Source of the DNA: Caulobacter vibrioides | Lineage (GTDB): Bacteria > Pseudomonadota > Alphaproteobacteria > Caulobacterales > Caulobacteraceae | Assembly (NCBI RefSeq): GCF_002310375.3 | Contig: NZ_CP023315.3 | Span: 1,488,001 to 1,552,000 of the forward strand | DNA length: 64,000 nt | Reading direction: 5' to 3' | Shown: positions 1 through 8,014 of the stretch, piece by piece | Layout: the number at the start of each line of letters is the position of its first letter | Numbering within the stretch: position 1 is the first letter of the stretch | The notes under the pieces: model-generated | Seen by the model: the letters and a program-made list of their open reading frames with translations, nothing else | Told to the model about the DNA's origin: nothing | The model's database searches: none | Position numbers and translations under genes: made by a program

Positions 1-582
1 GAAGCCCTCGTCGAAGCCGACGGTCTCAAAGACGTCGCGTCGGACCAGCAGGTTCGAGGTGAAGACGTGCTTTTCCGGCGCCCTGGCGCGTTCGGGCGCG
101 GGCGTGCAGTCGCTCTTCAGGGCCATGGCCCGGTGCAGGGTGTGCTCAGGACGCTGAGGGGTCTGGTCCAGGGTGAAGCCGCCGAAGGCCACCGCCGCGC
201 CGGTGTCGGCCACCGCCGACCAGCGGTCCAGGAAGTCGGGCGTATCGGGCAGCATGTCGCTGTCCAGGAACAGGAAGTGGCCGCCGCGCGCGTGCGAGGC
301 CAGGCGATTGCGGCCTTTGGCGCGACCCTCGTTGCGTGACAGGCGCACGAAGCGGGCGGGGGTGCGCATCTTCTCGATCCGTCGGGCGATCCGTTCGGCC
401 AGGGCGTCATCGCCGCCACCGTCGTCCAGAACCACGACCTCTACGGCGGCGGCGGTGTGGTCCAGGGCCTTGAGCAGGGCGCTGGGGTCGTCGCGGAAGG
501 TCGGGATCAGCACCGACAGGCGCGGCTTCGCCGCGGCCCAGGCGGCGTTCTCCAGGCGCAGATCAGTGACGGGCGCGTTCAT
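1..582 (-). CDS. Family 2 glycosyltransferase, 3' end outside the window
   Basis: The first 194 codons of a GT-A fold glycosyltransferase; the C-terminus lies beyond the left edge. The N-terminus reads LSVLIPTFRDD (residues 22-32), the usual first beta strand of family 2 enzymes, then VVVLDDGGG (49-57), and a DxD-type metal and nucleotide-sugar motif DSD at residues 107-109 within FLFLDSDMLPD. The start codon overlaps the stop of the upstream flippase gene as ATGA, so the two are translationally coupled. With the sugar transferase further upstream it probably adds a sugar to a polyprenyl-linked exopolysaccharide repeat unit on the cytoplasmic face. Donor and acceptor cannot be read from the sequence. 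Confidence 0.88.
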   Translation of the reverse strand, partial: MNAPVTDLRLENAAWAAAKPRLSVLIPTFRDDPSALLKALDHTAAAVEVVVLDDGGGDDALAERIARRIEKMRTPARFVRLSRNEGRAKGRNRLASHARGGHFLFLDSDMLPDTPDFLDRWSAVADTGAAVAFGGFTLDQTPQRPEHTLHRAMALKSDCTPAPERARAPEKHVFTSNLLVRRDVFETVGFDEGF

Positions 583-2021
583 GCGGCTTGCGCCTTTCGA
601 CGAAGGATCAGGGAGAGCTTGCCGCGAAGGCCCGCAACATCAAGGCCCAGCACCAGGGCGCCATAGACGGCCGCGCCGACGCCGGCCTTTAGGACCAGTT
701 CAAGCAGCCCTCCCGGCGCGGGAAGCATGGCGACGCAGGCGGCCATAGCCAGACTCGCGCCGGCGGCCTTGGCCAGCACCGCCCAGGGGATCGGCAGAGG
801 GCAGGCGCGGCGGCCCAGCGCCCAGGCCGCGACAGCGCCGAGGCCGTAGCTGACCGTCGTGGCGATCAGCGCGCCGTCGAGGCCAAGGCGCGGGATCAGG
901 AGCAGGTTCAGCGCCACATTAGCCAGGGCCGGTGCGCTCATGCTGACGATCAGCAGCGAGGTCCGACGCGCCAGGGTGAAGGCCTGCAGCAGATAATAGG
1001 TGGTCACGCCCGACAGCCAGCCGCTGGCGGCGATCCACGGGGTGACGTGACTGGCTTGTTCGCGCATGGCCTCGCCGACCATCAGGTCCGCCAGGGGGCG
1101 GGCGACGAGCGCCAGGCCAACGGCGGCGGGCAGGGTCAGCAGCACGATGACGCCGGCCTGCTCGCGGGCGGCGTCTTCCAGAGCCGGCTGGCCGCCGCGC
1201 TCCAGCGCCTGAATCAAGGCCGGACCGCCGGCCATACCCAGCCAGATGAACACCACGTCCAGGGTGCGGCTGCCCAGCGAATAGCCCGCGTGGTAGACGC
1301 CGACCGTAGCCTCATCGAGGAAGGTCGCCAGCAGCAGGCGGTCGGTGCTGGCCAGCACCAGGGCCAGGATCAGCGACAGCGCCACGGGCGCGCCGTAGGT
1401 GAAGTAGGTCCGGGCAAGCGCCTTATCGAAGCGTCCGCCGGTCATGAACTTCAACTCGCGCGGCAGCACCGCCGCCACGCAGGCCAGGGACACGATCCCG
1501 ATCCCCAGCAGCGGCGCCGCGCCGCCCAGGCCCGCCAGCGCGAAGCCCAGGCCCAGGGCGAAGCCACCGGCGGTCTGGACCATCGACAGCAGGGCCGCGC
1601 CCGAGACTTCGCCCGCCGCACGACGACGTTCCTGGCCCAGCTTCACCAGGCTGTTGACCAGCACGGCGGCGAAGCCGGCTGCGAGCGCGATGCGCAGGGG
1701 GCCGTTCAGCGGTGCGAAGGCCAGGACCGCGCCGCCGACCACAGGCACGGCCAGGGCCGCGACTAACCAGAGCCGGTAGAGCGTCGCGAAGTGGTCGGCG
1801 ATCCGACCGTCCTCGCTCCGCGTGGCCAGGAACCGGGCCATGGCCGCCTCGGTCCAGGTCAGCAGACCGGTTTGCACCAGGCTGAAGACCGAGAACGCCA
1901 GGGCGTAGACGCCGTATTGCGCCGGATCCAGCAGGCGCGTGAACAGGACGATGGTGAGCAGGCCCACCACGCCTTGGACGATGTTGACCGGCAGGTAGCC
2001 TAGGACGCCGCGCCAGAACAT
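579..2021 (-). CDS. Polysaccharide flippase (Wzx/MATE-like)
   Basis: A 480-residue hydrophobic protein of the oligosaccharide flippase superfamily, expected to move polyprenyl-linked repeat units across the inner membrane. It begins FWRGVLGYLPVNIVQGVVG, and LFTRLLDPAQYGVYALAFS (residues 27-45) is the typical first helix and loop of this family, where a 'P.eyG.y' pattern is characteristic. Hydrophobic segments recur through to the C-terminus, in keeping with 12 to 14 membrane helices. It lies 7 bases after the sugar transferase stop and overlaps the next glycosyltransferase by ATGA, so the three genes look like one transcript. The substrate is inferred from the neighbours. Confidence 0.85.
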   Translation of the reverse strand: MFWRGVLGYLPVNIVQGVVGLLTIVLFTRLLDPAQYGVYALAFSVFSLVQTGLLTWTEAAMARFLATRSEDGRIADHFATLYRLWLVAALAVPVVGGAVLAFAPLNGPLRIALAAGFAAVLVNSLVKLGQERRRAAGEVSGAALLSMVQTAGGFALGLGFALAGLGGAAPLLGIGIVSLACVAAVLPRELKFMTGGRFDKALARTYFTYGAPVALSLILALVLASTDRLLLATFLDEATVGVYHAGYSLGSRTLDVVFIWLGMAGGPALIQALERGGQPALEDAAREQAGVIVLLTLPAAVGLALVARPLADLMVGEAMREQASHVTPWIAASGWLSGVTTYYLLQAFTLARRTSLLIVSMSAPALANVALNLLLIPRLGLDGALIATTVSYGLGAVAAWALGRRACPLPIPWAVLAKAAGASLAMAACVAMLPAPGGLLELVLKAGVGAAVYGALVLGLDVAGLRGKLSLILRRKAQAA

Positions 2022-2028
2022 GCGCGGC

Positions 2029-3540
2029 CTAGCGCACGGCGGACCGATCCCCCAGCAGGCAGGGGATGGTCATGGCGATGATATAGAGGTCCAGCCAGAA
2101 CGACTGACGCTCGATGTAGTCCACGTCCAGCGCCACCCGCAGGCGGACGCTTTCGGGCGTGTCGACCGGACCGCGCGAGCCCTTGATGGCGGCCCAGCCG
2201 GTGACGCCGGGCTTCATGCGATGGCGGTGGGCGTACTGGGCGACCAGCTTGGCCGACTCCACGCCGCCGGTCTTCATGCCGATGGCGTGGGGGCGGGGGC
2301 CAACGATCGACATCTCGCCGGTCAGCACGTTGAATAGCTGGGGCAGCTCATCGAGGCTGGTCTTGCGGATAAACTTGCCCACGCGCGTGACCCGGTCGTC
2401 ATCGGCGCTGACCTGGCGGGCGGCGCTGGCGTCGGCCATCTCGTGCCGCATCGAGCGGAACTTCCAGACGAGAATCGCCTCGTTGTTGAAGCCGTGGCGG
2501 CGCTGGCGGAAAAAGACGGGGCCCGGGCTGTCCAGCTTCACAGCCAGGGCGACCAGCAGCATCACCGGACCGGCGACCAAGAGGCCTAGGCCGGCGACGA
2601 CCAGATCCTGGGCGCGCTTGAGCAGGGCGCGACGGGTCGAGGCGGGCGAACCCGAGAGCGGGGCCTCGCTTCCGGCCGCGATACGGACCAGGGCCGCATC
2701 GTCCTCGGCCGCGCCACCGATGTCGATGAAGAGGTGCAGAGTGTTGGGCAGGACGTCCAGCTTGTCGACCAGCTGCCGCACCCGCGCCTGGGCGGTGGAA
2801 GCCACCGCGATCACGACGCGGTCGACATAGGGCATGATGCGGTGATCGAGCAGGGCGCCGGTGTCGCCCAGCACGGGCACACCCATGATATTTTCGGGCG
2901 CGCGGTCCAGGCGATCGTCGAAGACGCCCAGCACATTAACCTCGCCGGTGCGCATGGCCGCCTCGATCAGGCGTTCGGCGTTCTTGGTCGCGCCGACGAC
3001 GACGATGTTGGGCGTCAGTCGCCCTTGGGCGCGGCCGCGGGCGATCATCGTCCACCAGGCCCCGTGCGCCCCGGCGACGGCGGCCGTGGCGGCCAGCAGG
3101 GTCCAGACGACCGGCGCTTCAGAGCGCCCGAACGCTAGGCTTGCGCCCGTAGCGATCAGGAAGCTTGCGCCCAGGGCCAGGCCCACGCGAGCCATGTGCG
3201 CGCCCAGCGCCTGCTTGCGCGGAAAGGCGTAGGCGCCGACGAGCCGCAGGCCGACCAGCGCGGTGATCGCCCAGACGCCGGCCACGACCGGGGAGCCCAG
3301 CACCGTGACGGCGACCGCGACACAGGCGGCGATCAGAATGTCCACGCCCTTGAAGGTGCGCGCCAGCAGTCGCGTCTCCAGGCGTGCGCGCGAAGGGACC
3401 AGCCGCCCCGGCCGAAAGGGACCCCGCTTGGCCGCGCCCGACGGATCGCCGCCACCGCCGGATCGTGGCGTTGGCGTCTGTCCCGCCGGAGCGAAGGCGA
3501 GTGTTTCGGCTTTGGAGATGGGTGAAGGCACAGGACGCAC
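2029..3540 (-). CDS. Undecaprenyl-phosphate sugar-1-phosphate transferase (PssY/HfsE/WcaJ type)
   Basis: A 503-residue polyisoprenyl-phosphate hexose-1-phosphate transferase, the initiating enzyme for exopolysaccharide repeat-unit assembly. A proline- and glycine-rich leader is followed by N-terminal membrane helices (about residues 65-175) and a CoA-binding-like Rossmann region (IVVVGATKNAERL, about 180). Another helix precedes the catalytic domain, which carries KFRSM, DELPQLFNVL and GEMSIVGPRP, the hallmark motifs of this family. Caulobacter carries several such enzymes (HfsE, PssY, PssZ) with overlapping roles in holdfast and exopolysaccharide synthesis; I cannot say which one this is. 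It is the first gene of the leftmost operon, with flippase and glycosyltransferase downstream. Confidence 0.92.
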   Translation of the reverse strand: MRPVPSPISKAETLAFAPAGQTPTPRSGGGGDPSGAAKRGPFRPGRLVPSRARLETRLLARTFKGVDILIAACVAVAVTVLGSPVVAGVWAITALVGLRLVGAYAFPRKQALGAHMARVGLALGASFLIATGASLAFGRSEAPVVWTLLAATAAVAGAHGAWWTMIARGRAQGRLTPNIVVVGATKNAERLIEAAMRTGEVNVLGVFDDRLDRAPENIMGVPVLGDTGALLDHRIMPYVDRVVIAVASTAQARVRQLVDKLDVLPNTLHLFIDIGGAAEDDAALVRIAAGSEAPLSGSPASTRRALLKRAQDLVVAGLGLLVAGPVMLLVALAVKLDSPGPVFFRQRRHGFNNEAILVWKFRSMRHEMADASAARQVSADDDRVTRVGKFIRKTSLDELPQLFNVLTGEMSIVGPRPHAIGMKTGGVESAKLVAQYAHRHRMKPGVTGWAAIKGSRGPVDTPESVRLRVALDVDYIERQSFWLDLYIIAMTIPCLLGDRSAVR

Positions 3541-3671
3541 GGCGCTCGTTGTTGAGAAAACCGTGTTCAGCCTAGCGATCCCGTCTGAGCGTCACGTTAA
3601 CACCGGAATTTTCCGATATCCGCCGTTGTCATCGCGAAGCGAACAGGCTATCGAACCGCTCCCTCTCAGGA

Positions 3672-3762
3672 GGAGACGTGGCCGAGAGGCTGAAGGCACC
3701 GCTTTGCTAAAGCGGCATACCTCAAAAGGGTATCGAGGGTTCGAATCCCTCCGTCTCCGCCA
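3672..3762 (+). tRNA. tRNA-Ser(GCU)
   Basis: The acceptor stem GGAGACG (3672-3678) pairs with CGTCTCC (3752-3758), followed by discriminator G and an encoded CCA. The anticodon arm CCGCT-TTGCTAA-AGCGG gives anticodon GCU (serine, AGC/AGU codons). A long variable arm is present, as expected for class II tRNA, and the T-loop contains GGTTCGAATCC. Confidence 0.97.
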
Positions 3763-3776
3763 TCCCCCAAAACAAG

Positions 3777-3814
3777 TCCGACCGGCCTTGCTGGGCCAAG
3801 GCCTCGCGGTCGGA
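3777..3814 (-). terminator. Hairpin terminator at the end of the sucrose operon
   Basis: The outer stem TCCGACC (3777-3783) pairs with GGTCGGA (3808-3814), and the inner stem GGCCTTG (3784-3790) pairs with CAAGGCC (3797-3803). Read on the minus strand the hairpin is followed by a T-rich run, CTTGTTTT. It lies about 20 bases after the stop of the MFS gene. It could also stop transcription from the tRNA side, although no T-run follows on the plus strand. Confidence 0.7.
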
Positions 3815-3835
3815 GCCGGTTGTCGTCCCGACCCT

Positions 3836-5071
3836 TCAAACCTCGGCGTAGTCGAGGTCCTCGCGCGCGGCCAGACGATGGCGGCTGGGGTCGAACACCA
3901 GGTTCAACACCGCCAGCACCGCCAGCAGCGCGGCCAGGCCCGTGGCCAGGGCGAAGCCGTAGGCGGCGTCGCCGAACCGGTCGCTGATCAGACCCATCAT
4001 CCAGGGCGCGATCACCGCGCTGACACAGGTGAAGAACAGGATCACGCCCGAGACCGAGCCATGCTCGGCCTTGGGGAAGCAGCTGATGCCCTTGGAGTTG
4101 ATAGTCGGATAGAGCACCGACATGAACAGGCCCGAGAGCGGCAGGCTGAAGACGGCCACGGCGCGTCCCCCGGCCAGGGCGGCGGCGAAGCAGATCAGAA
4201 TCGCCACGCTGCAGATCGCCACGACCTGCGTCCAGGCCAGGCGGTTCAGGAGCCAGGCGCCGAGGAAACGGCCCGCAGCGCGCAGGATGAAGAACACCGA
4301 CAGAGCGTAGGCCGCCAGGACCACGGCGGGGCCCTTGTAGTCGGCCAGCAGGGTCGGCATCCACACATAGATCGCCGTCTCGACCCCGACATAGAGCATG
4401 ATCGCGAAGCTGAAGGCCAAGGCGTAGGGGTTGCCGAACATGGCCAGGGTCACCCGGGGATCCAGCTTCTGCTGAGCCGCCGGCGGAGTTTGCGGATAGC
4501 GCACGTTCAGGGCGGCGATGATCAGCAGCACGCACAGCGCGCCGGCGATCACATAGAGCCACTTCCAGGACGCGCCTTGCGCGAGAAGGGCGGTCACGAT
4601 GGCCGGTCCGAGGATGGCGCCGAGGCCGAAGAAGCCCTCGACCATGTTCATGGTGGCGGTGTGAGCGCGGGTCGAGGAGGAGATGTCGCCGATCAGGGCC
4701 AGGGCCCCGGTCTTGAAGACGCCGATCGCCAGGCCCGACAGGAAGAGCAGGGCGACGAAGAAGCCGAAGTCCTTGCCGACCGCGAACAGGAAGGCCGTCG
4801 CGGCGAAGGCGACAAGGCCCAGGACGATGGTGGCCTTGCGACCCAGCCGGTCCGCCAGGAAACCCAGGCAGACCCCGCCCAGCGCGATGCCGGTCATGCT
4901 GGCGTAGTGGAACGATCCCGCCGCAGCCATGCCCAGATCGAAGGTCTTGATGACGTGGGGAATGATGACGCCGACCGAGTCGGTGGTCATCGCGAACATC
5001 ATGAACATCAGATAGGTCAGGATGCGGATCAGGCGCGGATCGCGCGACGCATCAGAAACGGTCTGGGTCAT
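3836..5071 (-). CDS. MFS sugar permease, SuxC-like
   Basis: A 411-residue major facilitator family transporter with about twelve hydrophobic segments. The 2-3 loop motif appears as [13 protein letters not shown] (about residues 70-82), the classical G-x-x-x-D-R-x-G-R-R variant. It is the last gene of a five-gene sucrose locus, and its start overlaps the ROK kinase stop as ATGA. By analogy with the Xanthomonas sux locus (TonB receptor, amylosucrase, inner-membrane permease, LacI regulator) it should import sucrose, or the hexose or glucan released from it, from periplasm to cytoplasm. The substrate rests on context. It is followed by a good hairpin terminator. Confidence 0.85.
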   Translation of the reverse strand: MTQTVSDASRDPRLIRILTYLMFMMFAMTTDSVGVIIPHVIKTFDLGMAAAGSFHYASMTGIALGGVCLGFLADRLGRKATIVLGLVAFAATAFLFAVGKDFGFFVALLFLSGLAIGVFKTGALALIGDISSSTRAHTATMNMVEGFFGLGAILGPAIVTALLAQGASWKWLYVIAGALCVLLIIAALNVRYPQTPPAAQQKLDPRVTLAMFGNPYALAFSFAIMLYVGVETAIYVWMPTLLADYKGPAVVLAAYALSVFFILRAAGRFLGAWLLNRLAWTQVVAICSVAILICFAAALAGGRAVAVFSLPLSGLFMSVLYPTINSKGISCFPKAEHGSVSGVILFFTCVSAVIAPWMMGLISDRFGDAAYGFALATGLAALLAVLAVLNLVFDPSRHRLAAREDLDYAEV

Positions 5072-5976
5072 GGCGTCAGGTCCTGGCGTCGGATGGCGTC
5101 GTGTCGAAGGCCCAGCGCGACCGCGCCGAGCAGGCCGGAGTTTGCGCCGAGGCCCGGCGCCGCGACGAAGGCGTCAATGTCGGATCTCTGCTCGAGCGGC
5201 GCGAGGTAGCCGGCCAGCTTCGCCTGCAACCGTCCGCGCGTTTGCTCCAGCAGGCTTGGATTGCCGCCGACGCCGCCGCCGATGATCACGCGCCGGGGCG
5301 AGGCGATCAAGGCGAGGCTGGCCACAAGCTGGGCCAGATAGTCGGCGACCAGCGCCCAGACGGGGTCGTCCTTGGACAGCGACTCGCCGGGCGCGCCGGT
5401 CCGCGCGGCCAGGGCCGGCCCGCTGATCAGGCCTTCAAGGCAATCGCCATGGAACGGGCAGGACCCGGCGAAGGGGTCTTGGGCCGCATCGCGCCGGACC
5501 AGGATATGGCCGGCCTCGGGATGCAGCAGGCCGTGCGTCGGCGCGCCGTTGACGACGAGGCCCACGCCGACCCCGGTGCCGACCGTGACATAGGCGTAGT
5601 CGCCAAGCCCCTGGGCCGCGCCCCAGAGTCCTTCGGCCACGGCGGCGCCGTTCACGTCGGTGTCCAGGGCGAGCGGCCGATCGAACCGTCGGACGAGCCG
5701 AGCGGCCACGTCAGCGTGCGACCAGCCGGGCTTGGGGGTCTTGAGGATATGACCCCAGTCCGGCGCGGCCGGATCTAGCCGGATGGGACCGAAGCTGGCG
5801 ACGCCGATCGTATCGAAGCGGCCTTGCTCGGCGACGAGCGCGTCTTCGATCCGGGCCAGGGTCTCGGCCGGCGTCGTGGTGGGGATACGGAGCGGGGGCG
5901 ACAGGTCGTCCGGCCCCGATCCGAAGGCCACCATCACCTTGGTGCCGCCCAGCTCGATCGCGGCGATCCGGCTCAT
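5068..5976 (-). CDS. ROK-family sugar kinase, probable fructokinase
   Basis: A 302-residue ROK family kinase. The N-terminal phosphate-binding loop is [11 protein letters not shown], the middle motif [15 protein letters not shown] gives the second phosphate-binding turn, and [11 protein letters not shown] followed by a Cys/His cluster ([14 protein letters not shown]) is the ROK zinc site. I place the start at MSRIAAIE because its ATG overlaps the amylosucrase stop (ATGA); a start 5 codons upstream is possible. Sucrose cleavage by amylosucrase releases fructose, so phosphorylation to fructose-6-phosphate is the likely role. Family members also include glucokinases and N-acetylmannosamine kinases, so specificity is inferred from the operon. 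Confidence 0.88.
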   Translation of the reverse strand: MSRIAAIELGGTKVMVAFGSGPDDLSPPLRIPTTTPAETLARIEDALVAEQGRFDTIGVASFGPIRLDPAAPDWGHILKTPKPGWSHADVAARLVRRFDRPLALDTDVNGAAVAEGLWGAAQGLGDYAYVTVGTGVGVGLVVNGAPTHGLLHPEAGHILVRRDAAQDPFAGSCPFHGDCLEGLISGPALAARTGAPGESLSKDDPVWALVADYLAQLVASLALIASPRRVIIGGGVGGNPSLLEQTRGRLQAKLAGYLAPLEQRSDIDAFVAAPGLGANSGLLGAVALGLRHDAIRRQDLTP

Positions 5977-7802
5977 CGGGCGACCAGCCACGTGATGCCA
6001 TAGGGCGGCAGGCTGACGGCTCCGGAGGGGGAGGGGGCGCCATCAAGCACGTCCTCAGCGCCTTGGGCGAACGCTGGCGGCAGGTCGACGTCTTGCGGCG
6101 CATCGGCGAAATTGGCGAGGCACAGGAACGGCCGTGCGCCTTCGTCGCGCAGGAAAGCCAGAACAGCCGGCGAGGACACTTCAACCGGCCGCGCGGGACC
6201 GGCGACGCCCAGGGTCGCCAGGCGTCTCGCGCGCTGGCCCAGCTTGGCGAAGGTGGCGAACAGGTCGGCCTGCAGCGCGCCGGCCTCGCCTCGACGCGCG
6301 GCCAGCGACCAGTCCATCTGGGGGCGGTGCAGCCAGCGTCCGTCGCCGGCGCACAGCGGGTCGTCCTGATAGGCCTCGTCGTTATCGAGACCGATCTCGT
6401 CGCCCATATAGATCAGCGGCCAGCCGTCCAGCGCGTGGATGATCCCGTACAGCAGTCGAAGCCGCCGGGCGCCGAGGCTGTCGCCATCGGCGTCGGAAGT
6501 CAGGCCGGCTAGTGCGGCCGCCATGCCGTTGGTCGACGGAACGCCCCCTTCGGCGGTCTGGAAGGCGCGCCCGCGCGAGAAGGTCTCGCCATGCCCATAG
6601 GCGTTCGACCAACGTCGCAGGTCACCGGCCGGGGCATAGGCCGCCAGGGCGTTCCAGATCAGATCGTCATGGCAGCGCACATAGTTGAGCCACGCGCCCT
6701 GGGCCGGCTTGCGCGAGGCCACCGCCAGGCAGCGCCGGGCGATGGCTGCGTCGCCGTCGGCCAGCGCCGCCCAGAGGGCCGTCATGACCACGTTATTGTA
6801 GGCGAGGTTGCAGCCGGGCGCCTCACCGCCGAAGAAGGGTAGAACGTCCTCGACGCTCTCGATCGCCTCGGCCAGCAGCACGACGCCCGGCGCGACGATC
6901 GACAGCGCCGCGCGCCAGGCTTCAACAATCTCGTAGGTCTGCGGAAGGTTGCGACAGGTGGTGCCCGCCTGCTTCCAGAGGAACGGGGCGCTGTCGAGCC
7001 GGAACCCTTGAGCGCCCTTGGCCGCCAGGAAGATCAACACCTCCAGCATCTCGGCGAAGACGGCGGGGTTGGCGTAGTTCAGGTCCCACTGGAACGGATA
7101 GAAGGTGGTCCAGACATAGCCGCCCATCGCCGCGTCGTAGGTGAAGCTGCCCGGCGCGGTGTCGGGAAAGACGTCGATCAGCTCGCGATCGCGCGCGGCG
7201 GCGCTCTGCGCATCCGGTAGCACGATGTAGTAGTCGCGATAGGCGGGATCGCCCGCGCGGGCCTTGACCGCCCAGGCATGCTCGCGGGCGGTGTGGTTGC
7301 AAACGACGTCGAGGATCAGACCCATGTCGCGCTGACGCAGGTCGCCGGCCAGGGCCTCAAGGTCGTCGATCGTGCCGAGGCGCGGATCAACCTTGCGATA
7401 GTCGGCGACCGCAAAGCCGCCGTCGCTGTCGCCGGGGCGCGGTTCCAGCAGCGGCAGCGGGTGGAGCCAGCGCACCCCCAGCTCGGACAGATAGTCCAGC
7501 TTGCCGCGAACGCCGTTCAGGTCGCCGGCGAAGCGATCGACATAGAAGGTGTAGGCGGTCTGACCCGGCGCGTGCAGCCAGGCGGGATCGGCCGCCCGCG
7601 CCGCATCGAGCGCGCGCAGGGGCTCTGGCCGCGCATGGGCGGCCTTGAGAAGATTGGTCTTCAGGCGTTCGAGGACGGCGGGTCCGCGCGCATCCGCGCC
7701 ATAGACCTTGGCGAACCGCGATTCCACGACCGGCCACAGCGCGGCGAACCGGCCCTGGACGGCGTCGTCGTGCGACGTCGGGATCGAAGCGGTGGAAATC
7801 AT
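5973..7802 (-). CDS. Amylosucrase (GH13), SuxB-like
   Basis: A GH13 glycoside hydrolase of 609 residues, near the usual length of amylosucrases (about 630), which split sucrose into fructose and either glucose or an extended alpha-glucan. Conserved regions are LDVVCNHTA, then GFRLDSAPF with nucleophile Asp270, LLAEAIES with acid/base Glu312, and [10 protein letters not shown] with transition-state Asp379. The start is taken at [13 protein letters not shown]. The frame stays open for 53 more codons upstream, but that stretch crosses two palindromic repeats and does not look like protein. There is no signal peptide, so the enzyme is cytoplasmic. It could be a plain sucrose hydrolase; the two activities cannot be told apart by eye. 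Confidence 0.9.
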   Translation of the reverse strand: MISTASIPTSHDDAVQGRFAALWPVVESRFAKVYGADARGPAVLERLKTNLLKAAHARPEPLRALDAARAADPAWLHAPGQTAYTFYVDRFAGDLNGVRGKLDYLSELGVRWLHPLPLLEPRPGDSDGGFAVADYRKVDPRLGTIDDLEALAGDLRQRDMGLILDVVCNHTAREHAWAVKARAGDPAYRDYYIVLPDAQSAAARDRELIDVFPDTAPGSFTYDAAMGGYVWTTFYPFQWDLNYANPAVFAEMLEVLIFLAAKGAQGFRLDSAPFLWKQAGTTCRNLPQTYEIVEAWRAALSIVAPGVVLLAEAIESVEDVLPFFGGEAPGCNLAYNNVVMTALWAALADGDAAIARRCLAVASRKPAQGAWLNYVRCHDDLIWNALAAYAPAGDLRRWSNAYGHGETFSRGRAFQTAEGGVPSTNGMAAALAGLTSDADGDSLGARRLRLLYGIIHALDGWPLIYMGDEIGLDNDEAYQDDPLCAGDGRWLHRPQMDWSLAARRGEAGALQADLFATFAKLGQRARRLATLGVAGPARPVEVSSPAVLAFLRDEGARPFLCLANFADAPQDVDLPPAFAQGAEDVLDGAPSPSGAVSLPPYGITWLVAR

Positions 7803-7865
7803 GCCGGAACGCTCGCGAAGGAGTGGTCTCGCCAGGGCGTTGGGGTCGCACTGGCGAGGCCGAGG

Positions 7866-7893
7866 CGCCGACGGGGCAGGAAACCCGTCGGCG
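7866..7893. repeat. Inverted repeat in the receptor-amylosucrase spacer (inner stem)
   Basis: A perfect 10-base stem: CGCCGACGGG (7866-7875) pairs with CCCGTCGGCG (7884-7893) around an 8-base loop. It lies upstream of the chosen amylosucrase start, inside the transcribed spacer. No T-run follows on the minus strand, so it is more likely an mRNA structure or partial attenuator than an intrinsic terminator. Confidence 0.75.
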
Positions 7894-7900
7894 AGGGGGG

Positions 7901-7950
7901 AGAGCCTTGCGCGTCGAAGCGGAATCGTTTCGACGCGATAACAAGGCTCT
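7901..7950. repeat. Inverted repeat in the receptor-amylosucrase spacer (middle stem)
   Basis: AGAGCCTTG and CGCGTCGAA (7901-7918) pair with TTCGACGCG (7929-7937) and CAAGGCTCT (7942-7950), with a 4-base interruption ATAA on one side and a 10-base loop. The shape resembles the dispersed palindromic elements common in alphaproteobacterial genomes. I see only this copy in the window. Confidence 0.75.
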
Positions 7951-7961
7951 AAATCAAACAC

Positions 7962-8014
7962 TTAGAGCGTGACTGGCGCCGAAACCGGTTCCCACTTTCG
8001 GCGTCACGCTCTAG
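7962..8014. repeat. Dispersed alphaproteobacterial palindromic element overlapping a stop codon
   Basis: The arms TAGAGCGTGAC (7963-7973) and GTCACGCTCTA (8003-8013) flank a centre containing ACCGGTTCCCAC. This strongly resembles a palindromic intergenic repeat widespread in Rhizobiales and Caulobacterales (the AGAGC...CCGGTTCCCACTTT...GCTCT type). The right arm supplies the TAG stop codon of the TonB-dependent receptor gene, so the element inserted at, or coevolved with, the end of that gene. Confidence 0.75.

Noticed and set aside
3541..3762. tRNA-Ser as an integration site for a mobile element
   Set aside because: No integrase, no direct repeat of the tRNA 3' end and no change in base composition nearby; it is simply the boundary between two operons.
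3263..5209. Very long open frame on the plus strand across the sugar transferase start, the tRNA and the MFS gene
   Set aside because: It runs antisense to well-supported genes and through a tRNA; its product is rich in Arg, Gly, Gln and His with no domain. High GC makes such antisense frames common.
7803..7961. Extension of amylosucrase by 53 residues upstream
   Set aside because: It is translated palindromic repeat DNA, proline- and arginine-rich and unlike the family N-terminus.
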